Below, piece after piece: positions 20,658 to 29,099 of a stretch of DNA of 64,000 nt. How positions within the stretch are numbered: the first letter of the stretch is position 1; each line of letters begins with the position of its first letter. The stretch spans positions 81,294 to 145,293 of the forward strand of contig WFVD01000004.1 in NCBI GenBank assembly GCA_015491865.1. The letters run 5' to 3'. A program made the translations under genes and the position numbers. Under the pieces are notes generated by a model. The model saw nothing but the letters and a program-made list of their open reading frames with translations, was not told where the DNA came from and made no database searches. Source of the DNA: Gammaproteobacteria bacterium (GTDB taxonomy: Bacteria; Pseudomonadota; Gammaproteobacteria; SZUA-140).

Positions 20658-21218
20658 TTATTGCATAACAAAGCCGGTGAAATAAAGCGCTTCGACATCG
20701 TTTTTACTGCCCTCTTCTTTCAGAATGCTACGAAGCTCTTCGAGTGCAAGATCACGTAGTTTCTGCTTCCCGGCTGCATTTGTGATCATTTCAAAATCGA
20801 GATCACTAAAAAGAACCAGGAAATTATTCTTTATCTTTGGCATATGCGTTGAAACGGCATCAATCACATCCTGATCCCTGGACATCACTTCAACATTAAT
20901 CTGTAGATAGCGAATCTGGTTCTTATCGATAAAATTAACCACAAATGGTGACTCAAAGGCGAGATAGATAGCCGGCTCTTTTGATTCCTTTTTCTTTGCT
21001 TTTTTAGGCTTCTTCTCCTCATTTGCCACTACCTCTTCATCACTTACAACCTCTTCCGTACCTGGAAAGACACCTGCAAAATAGAGTGTCGCTACCACGC
21101 TACCAACAATGGCCAATAGCACTGACAACACAATCAAAATCACCTTCAGCAGGTTTCCTTTCGGCTTCGGTGCCGGCGCGGCTTGCTTAACCTCTTCAGC
21201 TTCTTCATCTAATGGCAT
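20658..21218 (-). CDS. fliL: Flagellar basal-body protein FliL
   Basis: TM plus YLAFESPFVVNFIDKNQIRYLQINVEVMSRD...; first gene of fliL operon. Confidence 0.92.
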   Translation of the reverse strand: MPLDEEAEEVKQAAPAPKPKGNLLKVILIVLSVLLAIVGSVVATLYFAGVFPGTEEVVSDEEVVANEEKKPKKAKKKESKEPAIYLAFESPFVVNFIDKNQIRYLQINVEVMSRDQDVIDAVSTHMPKIKNNFLVLFSDLDFEMITNAAGKQKLRDLALEELRSILKEEGSKNDVEALYFTGFVMQ

Positions 21219-21268
21219 AACCTGTATCCCTTCACATTTGTTTAATAAACATATTTCTCACCTGACTA

Positions 21269-21284
21269 TGCAATCATTGAGCCA
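21269..21284 (-). promoter_or_regulatory. Putative sigma-54 promoter of fliL operon
   Basis: Minus strand TGGCTCAATGATTGCA fits TGGCAC-N5-TTGCA with correct GG/GC spacing, about 50 nt upstream of fliL. Confidence 0.65.
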
Positions 21285-21679
21285 GCAAATATTTTTTAAA
21301 ATAAACCCTATTAATCAGCAAGATAATTAACAACAGCGTGGGTCCGCCATGAATTTGACAGTGGAGTTTTCGCTGTAGAATATGCTACCGGCAAAAACAT
21401 GACACCAGGAGGCGCGTCCATTCAGCCAACCCAGGTCAACGACAGTGGTGAACAGTTGCCGCGAAGAGCACTACTATTTATCGATTACATTAATGAGCAT
21501 CAGAGCAAATCGCTATCAACGATTGCTACTATATTTGTCGCAAGCCATCATGAGAATCGCATCTGAATCCAGGTGATTTCCCTACAACAAATAATTAGCA
21601 GTCGCTACCGCACAACTTTAGAAACAACCCTGCCGCATTGATAAAACTCATACAGTCCAATATGTTAGACTAAACGACA

Positions 21680-21748
21680 GTGACCCAGAGTCGCTTCTCT
21701 GTGACTCATACTCTCTTAACTCTGAAATAAATCACACATTCGTGACCC
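21680..21748 (+). repeat. Three GTGACYC direct repeats upstream of orphan parA
   Basis: GTGACCC 21680-21686, GTGACTC 21701-21707, GTGACCC 21742-21748; spacings 21 and 41 bp. Confidence 0.45.
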
Positions 21749-21836
21749 ACCTCACAGCAAATAACACCCAACAGCGCTACATTCTTTGGTAATAATGGCG
21801 ATATATAGAGTAGATGAGCGTTTGAAAGGCACGATT

Positions 21837-22541
21837 ATGCAATCAGTATTATTACTAAATGCAAAAGGTGGTAGCGGCAAAACAACCATTGCAACAAACC
21901 TCGCATCGCTTTACGCTTCAGCTGGCTTCAAGACAGCGATTCTTGACTACGACCCCCAGGGCTCTAGCCGCTACTGGGGTTCACTACGTGACAGTACGGA
22001 GTACCCACCCGTTCATCTCATTGATGCGAGCCATAAGCGGACAGGAATTACGCGCGCCTTTCAATTGAAAACCCCACCAGATACTGAACGTGTCATTATC
22101 GATACACCTGCGGGTATTAGTCGCGACCTGCTACGTGAAGCGGTTGACCGCGCTGATATTATTGTTATCCCAGTCACGCCCTCTCCAGTCGATATCCATG
22201 CGAGCGCTGAATTTATCCGTGAACTGATGCTTACCATTAAAATGCGCGCTGCGGGTATTCCTGTCGGTATTATTGCCAATCGAGTACGCCGACAGAGCCC
22301 AATCTACCAACCACTGGAGCGCTTTCTTGATTCACTTGATATTCCATTTCTTGCAACGCTAAGTGATAGCGATCACTATATTAGCGCTTCAGAAAAGGGG
22401 ATTGGCATCCACGAGATGGAACCCTCGCTAGTAAGCCAGGAGCGGATAGAGTGGGCACCGCTGATTAAATGGATCGGTGAGCATCTTCCCCACACCTCAT
22501 CACCAGACGAAAACCTGCTATTGAGGGCTGCGGCAAATTAA
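21837..22541 (+). CDS. Orphan ParA/MinD-family ATPase (start moved to MQSVLLLNAKGGSGKTT)
   Basis: Deviant Walker A NAKGGSGKTTIATNLA; DYDPQGSS; IIDTPAG; no parB-like gene nearby. Confidence 0.85.
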   Translation: MQSVLLLNAKGGSGKTTIATNLASLYASAGFKTAILDYDPQGSSRYWGSLRDSTEYPPVHLIDASHKRTGITRAFQLKTPPDTERVIIDTPAGISRDLLREAVDRADIIVIPVTPSPVDIHASAEFIRELMLTIKMRAAGIPVGIIANRVRRQSPIYQPLERFLDSLDIPFLATLSDSDHYISASEKGIGIHEMEPSLVSQERIEWAPLIKWIGEHLPHTSSPDENLLLRAAAN

Positions 22542-22563
22542 CAGTCTTTGAGTGTCGCCAAAA

Positions 22564-25500
22564 TCAGGCGTTATCCTCTTCACTCATTAATAGCGCATGA
22601 AACTCATCCGCTGGCAGTGGCTGACTGAAAAGATACCCCTGAAGATAGTCACAGGCGTAGTAACTCAGGAAATCGACCTGCCCCTGCTCCTCTACCCCTT
22701 CGGCAACCACCTCTAGCTTTAGACTATGCGCCATTGCGATCACTGCAGTAACAATTGCCGCATCTTCAGAATCACTGGTTACATCACGAATAAAAGAGCG
22801 ATCAATCTTGATCATATCGACCGGAAAGCGCTTGAGGTAACTCAGTGACGAATAGCCTGTACCAAAGTCATCAATCGATAACTGCACTCCCAGCTCTTTT
22901 AAGAGGCTAATATTAGCAAGTGATACTTTATCGTTCTGCATCAATACTGTCTCGGTAATTTCGATATCAAGTAGCGATGGTGGAAATTGATGTTCATCGA
23001 TCGCCTGGTGAATGACATCAATGAGCACCTCATCTCGAAACTGCTTACCCGACAGGTTTACCGCTATTCTGAAAGGTGCACCAGTCAGTTCAATAATCGC
23101 TCTGCCCTGCTTGCATGCCGCATTCAGTATCCATGCACCGACATCAATAATTAACCCTGTGTCTTCTAGCAACGGAATAAATTTATCAGGTGCAACCAGC
23201 CCCAGATCAGGGTGATGCCAGCGAATCAGGGCCTCTGCACCGATGATACGACCGCTCTCCATTGAGACCTGCGGCTGGTAAAATAGCTCAAATTCATTAC
23301 GCTCCTGCGCATAACGTAAGCTTGTTTCCAGCGACAGGCGCTCAAAAGCACGAGCGCCCATATCAGTTGAATAAAACTGGTAGTTGTTTCGCCCGGTATC
23401 TTTTGCGCGATACATCGCTGTATCGGCATTCTTGATGAGTGTATTGGCATCGGTACTGTCATCGGGTGAGATGCTAATCCCGATACTGGCCGACAGATAG
23501 AGTTTCTGATTATGAATTTCGTAAGGCTGCGAAAGCACTTCGATCAGTTTCTCTGCAACCTTTGCCACCGCTTCACTATTAGGCACCTTTTCTAATAGCA
23601 GAGCAAATTCATCGCCACCAAAACGTGCCACCGTATCACGGTCACGCACACAGCTTAACAGGCGTGCAGGTACCTTCTGGAGGAGCAGGTCACCAACACC
23701 ATGCCCCAGTGTGTCATTGATATTTTTGAAGCGATCCAGATCGATAAACATCACCGCGCAACGCTGTTCGGCACCGCGCGCCTGCTTGATTGCATTATTG
23801 ATACGCTCGATTAGTAACACCCGGTTTGGTAAATCTGTCAGGATGTCGTGATAGGCGAGATGATGCAGGCGCTCTTCACTCTGCATACGCTCGGTAATAT
23901 CCTTCCCGGATGAAATAAAATGGGTGATCTTTCCATTGCTATCCTTGAGCGGTGAGATAGTTTTCTCTTCGTAATAAAGAGAGCCATCCTTTTTGCGGTT
24001 GATCAGCACATTGCGATAAACCTCTCCACGTAAAATTCCGAGCCAGAGCCTCTCATACTCCTTCTTGTCATTTCGTCCTGACTTGATAATCGAAGGACTA
24101 TTGCCACACGCCTCCTCTTTGCTAAACCCTGTGATCGCCTCAAAGGCAGGGTTTACATATTCGATCACACCGTGGCGATCTGTAATCATAATCGAATCAG
24201 CTGTCTGTTCTAGTGCACTGGAGAGTTTGGCCATCTCCCACTCTTTCGCCTCGATCGCCTCTTCATGCACCCTGCGCCGTTTAGTAACATCACGAGCACA
24301 ACCGATATAGAGTAAGCCATCACGCCCATCCAGCCTGCGAATATTTATTTCAACAGGGATCTTCTCGCCACTCCTGGTAACATGCACTGTCTCGAACAGA
24401 CGACTCTTATGTTGCAACACATATTGTACACAGCGCTGCAGTTCATCCTCCATACCGGGAAGATTAATATCCATAGGGGTCATTTCCAATAGCTCATCCT
24501 TGCTATACCCTAAACGCTGGCACATCGCCTGATTCACATCGATAAATTTTCCGGGCCCATGCTCTGCGCTAATTTTTACCACAAATAACGCATCATTATT
24601 ACTATCAAACAGAAGCGAATAGCGCTGTTCAGATTCATCTTTCTCCTGTGAGAGAATGTGGGCATTTCGTACAAGCATTCTGGTATAGCGCTGCTCACGA
24701 TAGAGAATCAACATCACCAGCAGCGTTACTAGAATGCCTGCAGACAGTATCAACCAGGAACGCCAGAAAGGCATGGTTGCTATAAATTCAGAGGATGGCC
24801 TGAACAACAACCCCCACTGCTGCCCATGATGATTCAACTCCAACTCCAACTCCAGCTCCATGCCACTAGTCTCCCCTGCGCGATTATCCCCGGTGGGGAG
24901 CACCCCCTCTTCTACGGTTCGCCCTCGTCGAAAATAGAGTAATGTTCGCTCATCAGGGCCCACCTGATCATATACCCAGACATCAAGGGTGGTATGTGAT
25001 GAGTCCTGTAACGCCTCATCAATAAAATCAGCCAGTCGAAATACACCGATCGCATACCCTTCCAGTAGTTTACGACGAGCCGCAACGGTCTGAGGAACAA
25101 CATCACCATGGTAAACAGGCTGGAGGAGTGTATAGACGTACGGTTCGCCCTCCATGCGCTGTTGCGTGATTCGCTTGCTGACCACTATTTCCCCGCTATC
25201 TCGTGCCTCTTCAAGCACTTCCCGCATCACCTCATCTGAGGCAAGATCAAACCCTAGCACTCGCTCGTTGCCTTCATACGGTTCTACAAAATAGACAGGG
25301 AAATACTCAGCGCGATCCTGAGCTGTTACCAGCTCTCCGCTCACGCTATTTTCAGTAAAGCGGAAATGATCATAACCCGCGCGGTGTGCCTGTGCTTCAT
25401 ATTCATGACGCTCAGCATGCAACACTCTGGGCACCCATTCGAGCGCTCGGGTGTCGGTATGTTCAAGCAGAACCGCACGGACAAAAGCAGCGAAAGCAGC

Positions 25501-25749
25501 GCGATTGACGGTATCTGATGAGCGGTGAAAGTTGGCAATAGAGCTCACCGCTTCCTGATGCCTCCCTACTTCATTCTCAATTGCTGAAAAATAAGATGTG
25601 GCAACTGACTCAAAGCGCGCCTGAAGCCTCTGCTGTTCCCAGTCGAGCACCCAGAAAAAAAGGGTAAATGAACAGAGAACACCGGCAATAAAGATGTATG
25701 CTAATACCTTCCCGTGGGATTTTGTTTTCATACGCTTATCTATTGCCAC
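22564..25749 (-). CDS. CHASE-PAS-PAS-GGDEF-EAL membrane protein (dual c-di-GMP domains)
   Basis: CHASE-like periplasmic region between two TMs; RDRDTVARFGGDEF (I-site and A-site intact); AEALIRW; DDFGTGYSSLSYLKRFPVDMIKID. Confidence 0.92.
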   Translation of the reverse strand: MAIDKRMKTKSHGKVLAYIFIAGVLCSFTLFFWVLDWEQQRLQARFESVATSYFSAIENEVGRHQEAVSSIANFHRSSDTVNRAAFAAFVRAVLLEHTDTRALEWVPRVLHAERHEYEAQAHRAGYDHFRFTENSVSGELVTAQDRAEYFPVYFVEPYEGNERVLGFDLASDEVMREVLEEARDSGEIVVSKRITQQRMEGEPYVYTLLQPVYHGDVVPQTVAARRKLLEGYAIGVFRLADFIDEALQDSSHTTLDVWVYDQVGPDERTLLYFRRGRTVEEGVLPTGDNRAGETSGMELELELELNHHGQQWGLLFRPSSEFIATMPFWRSWLILSAGILVTLLVMLILYREQRYTRMLVRNAHILSQEKDESEQRYSLLFDSNNDALFVVKISAEHGPGKFIDVNQAMCQRLGYSKDELLEMTPMDINLPGMEDELQRCVQYVLQHKSRLFETVHVTRSGEKIPVEINIRRLDGRDGLLYIGCARDVTKRRRVHEEAIEAKEWEMAKLSSALEQTADSIMITDRHGVIEYVNPAFEAITGFSKEEACGNSPSIIKSGRNDKKEYERLWLGILRGEVYRNVLINRKKDGSLYYEEKTISPLKDSNGKITHFISSGKDITERMQSEERLHHLAYHDILTDLPNRVLLIERINNAIKQARGAEQRCAVMFIDLDRFKNINDTLGHGVGDLLLQKVPARLLSCVRDRDTVARFGGDEFALLLEKVPNSEAVAKVAEKLIEVLSQPYEIHNQKLYLSASIGISISPDDSTDANTLIKNADTAMYRAKDTGRNNYQFYSTDMGARAFERLSLETSLRYAQERNEFELFYQPQVSMESGRIIGAEALIRWHHPDLGLVAPDKFIPLLEDTGLIIDVGAWILNAACKQGRAIIELTGAPFRIAVNLSGKQFRDEVLIDVIHQAIDEHQFPPSLLDIEITETVLMQNDKVSLANISLLKELGVQLSIDDFGTGYSSLSYLKRFPVDMIKIDRSFIRDVTSDSEDAAIVTAVIAMAHSLKLEVVAEGVEEQGQVDFLSYYACDYLQGYLFSQPLPADEFHALLMSEEDNA

Positions 25750-25857
25750 CTTTGCCCACTCCCTGTTTCAGTACCGTAATAATGAGCCTGGTAGAGTCAA
25801 TGATCACGAACCCCTGTTTTCAATATATTATTGCCCCCTTCACCTTAAAACAAGCAC

Positions 25858-27627
25858 TCAATATACATCGAATGACAACGCCTCCTCAGGCGAGACTTTA
25901 CCAGCCTTTACCAACCGAATCAGATCGTCACACAACGGTACCATCCCACGCTGTAGCGCCGTCTCAAGAAGTAGCGGCCGATCAGCCCTTATATTGATCA
26001 ACCCCGCAATTACCTCATTCACGATCAACACTTCACTGACTAACGTACGTCCCTGAAAACCACTCTGGTTACAGCGGTCACAGCCAGCTCCAGACTGTAG
26101 ACAATCGTTGTCTGAAAGCCCCATCAACGCTTTCGTAGCAGCATCGACAGAGACCGGTCTGACACAGTGATGGCAGTTCAGTCTCACCAGGCGCTGCGCT
26201 AAAATTCCCCGCAGCGTTGCGGCCAGCAGGTAGGGCTTAACCCCCATATCAATTAAGCGTAGCACGGTACTCACACAGTCATGCGTGTGCAGTGTGCTCA
26301 ACACAAAGTGGCCTGTTAACGCGGCCTTGTTGGCGATCTCAGCCGTCTCACTATCACGAATCTCACCCACCATAATCACATCAGGATCATGGCGTAACAC
26401 ACTCCTTAATACCCGTGCAAAGTCGACCTCACGCGAAGCTGTCACCTGAATTTGCTCGATGCCGGTCATCTCATATTCCACCGGGTCTTCAATCGTGATG
26501 ATATGCGCCTGCTCTTTCTTAATCTCATTCAGCAGCGCATATAATGTAGTGGTTTTACCGGAACCGGTTGGCCCTACCACCAGCAGTAAACCGCTACTTT
26601 TTGTTAGCAATGCTGCGATCTTTTCCTGGCCTGAACTGGCCAGTCCCAGCCGAGAAAAAGGCTTAACACCTCTCTCTTTATCCAGAATTCGAATCACCAC
26701 GCTCTCACCATCGATAGTGGGAATCACTGAGATACGCAGATCGATATGATGCTTGCCACGCATCAGCCTGATGTGACCATCCTGCGGCTGGTAGCGCTCA
26801 GCGATATCCATCGCGGCCAGCACCTTGATACGACTGACCAAAGGGCAGAGCAACGATTTATCCATTGCACGCGCTAGCTGCAGCTGCCCGTCGACACGGT
26901 AATAGACCTTAATCCCCCTCTTGCCAGGGCGTATATTGATATCTGAGGCGCCGCGTACAACACCTTGCAGCACAATCGCACTCAGCAAACGCACAAGCGG
27001 CCGCTTTTTTGCCTGGGCCTCGACCACATTCATCGCTTCCGCCTGCCTGCCATGATAGGTAAGAGGCCCAAGGCGCTTATCCTTCATCGCCTCATGCTCA
27101 TCAAAACGGCTGTAATATTTGCTCTGCGCAAGGGCAATATCGCGCAACGGAGCAATCACCGCTTCAGGCTTCAGATTAATGGCAAAGGTCAGGGCCTCAA
27201 GGCTACTCAGATCCAGCGGGTTCTCCATCGCCACCACCAGACGCCTGCCCAGCACCACCAGCGGCATAATGTTATAACGGAGGGCCACTTCAGCCGGAAT
27301 ATGCTGCAGCACCTCCCGCACGATCTCGAAGTCATCAAGCCGAACATACGGAATGCCAAATTTCATCGCCAACGCCTGATAAACCTGCTCCTGTGAAACC
27401 AGGCCCTGATCCACCAGCATCACACCCAGACGTTTCTGAACCCCTTTTCTCTGCTGCTGCAGCAGCTCATCCAGCTGCTGGTGACTAATCAGGCGTTGAT
27501 TGTTGACAAGAATTTCGCCCAACTGACAATTCAACATGGGTGCCTGTAATGAGAGCGCCGTGCGCAACTCATCCTGACTCCTGATCACTTCGCCCTGCAT
27601 GTCGTCTCTCCCTGCCTTATCTGCCAA
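25858..27627 (-). CDS. GspE/PilB/MshE-type secretion ATPase, orphan
   Basis: GPTGSGKTTTLYALL, IITIEDPVEYEM, DPDVIMVGEIRD, GHFVLSTLHTHD, CHHC...CDRC zinc motif; MshEN-like N-terminal repeats. Confidence 0.9.
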   Translation of the reverse strand: MADKAGRDDMQGEVIRSQDELRTALSLQAPMLNCQLGEILVNNQRLISHQQLDELLQQQRKGVQKRLGVMLVDQGLVSQEQVYQALAMKFGIPYVRLDDFEIVREVLQHIPAEVALRYNIMPLVVLGRRLVVAMENPLDLSSLEALTFAINLKPEAVIAPLRDIALAQSKYYSRFDEHEAMKDKRLGPLTYHGRQAEAMNVVEAQAKKRPLVRLLSAIVLQGVVRGASDINIRPGKRGIKVYYRVDGQLQLARAMDKSLLCPLVSRIKVLAAMDIAERYQPQDGHIRLMRGKHHIDLRISVIPTIDGESVVIRILDKERGVKPFSRLGLASSGQEKIAALLTKSSGLLLVVGPTGSGKTTTLYALLNEIKKEQAHIITIEDPVEYEMTGIEQIQVTASREVDFARVLRSVLRHDPDVIMVGEIRDSETAEIANKAALTGHFVLSTLHTHDCVSTVLRLIDMGVKPYLLAATLRGILAQRLVRLNCHHCVRPVSVDAATKALMGLSDNDCLQSGAGCDRCNQSGFQGRTLVSEVLIVNEVIAGLINIRADRPLLLETALQRGMVPLCDDLIRLVKAGKVSPEEALSFDVY

Positions 27628-27864
27628 GGCCTGTCATTAAACCCAGGTGTTAATCCATTAACATCCCATGATCAGATTAGCACTATTCCCTCACCAGCCG
27701 ACCTGTAACAAATTCCAGCCGCCACTATTTGCCACCTTGCCTTCTTTACGCACAAAGTCAAAACATTGACGAGATAAGAATATACCCGTCTCACAAAGCT
27801 AAACTTATGTATCATAAAGATGTTTTGGTGGTATTCGCTCTCTAAATGGGGCAGCAATGCAAAC

Positions 27865-27880
27865 TGGCACACTCCATGCA
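27865..27880 (+). promoter_or_regulatory. Putative sigma-54 promoter of the GGEEF cyclase
   Basis: TGGCACACTCCATGCA: full TGGCAC -24 box and TGCA -12 box with correct spacing, upstream of GAGGAGG SD and ATG 27923. Confidence 0.75.
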
Positions 27881-27922
27881 TATTGCCTGGGACGAGCTGG
27901 CACTAACGAGGAGGTTCGAACA

Positions 27923-28855
27923 ATGCCCACCCCGCAGAGACAACAGAACGACAAGGACATGGTCTACGAACTAGGTAACCTGGCATTGATGTCAGACGCC
28001 CTGGAGAGTGAGTCGGGACAGGGCGGTTTGAATAGAGCCTTGCAGATCATCAGTGTTCTACAGACTACACTCGACAGCGATGCCCTGATTGAGATCTTCT
28101 CGCAGGAGATCAGCGTGATGATTCCCCATCACAGCATCCTCTATGAACACCCGGCACAAGGCATTCGACGTGAAGTTGGAACAGCAGCCAAACACTCCTG
28201 CTCATACCAGCTCTCGGCTGCGGGACAATCGCTGGGACAGTTGACAATCACACGCAAAAAGAAATTTGATCACCAGGAGACGATGCTGTTTGAACACCTG
28301 CTCTGTAGCCTGGTCTACCCACTGCGGAATGCACTGCTATATAAAGGCGCCCTGACAGCAGCGTTGCGTGATCCACTTACCGGCGCCAACAACCGTGCAG
28401 CGATGAATGCCGCTATCATCCGTGAAATAGAACTGGCACGCCGCCACAACACAACCCTGTCACTCATTGCACTTGATATTGATCTCTTCAAACAGATCAA
28501 CGATGAGTATGGCCACACTGCGGGGGACTACATTCTGAAAAGCGTGGTTGAACGCATCTCAGACTGCATACGTAGCTCAGATATGCTGTTCCGTTATGGC
28601 GGTGAAGAGTTCACCATCTTGCTCAGCAATACCGATAAAGCGGGTGCGATGTTACTGGCAGAACGGATTCGCAGAACAATTTATACCAGTCATTACCAGT
28701 ATGGAGATGTGTTAATTCCAACCTCTGCCAGCCTCGGTGTCGCCTGCATCAGAGGTAATGATGACGCCACTACACTCTTTGAAAGAGCTGATATGGCGAT
28801 GTACGATGCGAAAAACGCAGGAAGAAACTGCGTTAAATTTGCACAGGCAAATTAA
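27923..28855 (+). CDS. Diguanylate cyclase (GGEEF) with N-terminal sensory region; start moved to MPTPQRQ
   Basis: RSSDMLFRYGGEEF gives I-site RxxD and A-site; SD GAGGAGG at 27908-27914, 8 nt before ATG 27923. Confidence 0.9.
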   Translation: MPTPQRQQNDKDMVYELGNLALMSDALESESGQGGLNRALQIISVLQTTLDSDALIEIFSQEISVMIPHHSILYEHPAQGIRREVGTAAKHSCSYQLSAAGQSLGQLTITRKKKFDHQETMLFEHLLCSLVYPLRNALLYKGALTAALRDPLTGANNRAAMNAAIIREIELARRHNTTLSLIALDIDLFKQINDEYGHTAGDYILKSVVERISDCIRSSDMLFRYGGEEFTILLSNTDKAGAMLLAERIRRTIYTSHYQYGDVLIPTSASLGVACIRGNDDATTLFERADMAMYDAKNAGRNCVKFAQAN

Positions 28856-28943
28856 AAAAACACTCTATATATTTCACGCGGAGAACCACCAGTCATCCAG
28901 AAAAAGACCCAGAAACAATGCCGGATAAATCCTGCATGGCGGC

Positions 28944-29099
28944 TCATACATAGGTAGGCGCTGGCCTCTGCTTTTTCAGCGTTCTAAGCAACCAGCCCAG
29001 CAACAAAATAATAATTGGGCCACCCAGAACCTGAAACTGTGAAATAATAGCACCCGACTGAAAAACAGATCGGACAACAAAAATGATTTTAATACTCAC
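28944..29099 (-). CDS. Possible small membrane protein (51 aa, GTG start)
   Basis: Translation (M)SIKIIFVVRSVFQSGAIISQFQVLGGPIIILLLGWLLRTLKKQRPAPTYV: hydrophobic helix then basic tail; no clear SD, divergent overlap with DAHP synthase start. Confidence 0.3.
   Translation of the reverse strand: MSIKIIFVVRSVFQSGAIISQFQVLGGPIIILLLGWLLRTLKKQRPAPTYV

Noticed and set aside
27672-27881. 69-aa minus-strand ORF in the intergenic region
   Set aside because: No SD or domain; covers the sigma-54 promoter of the cyclase.
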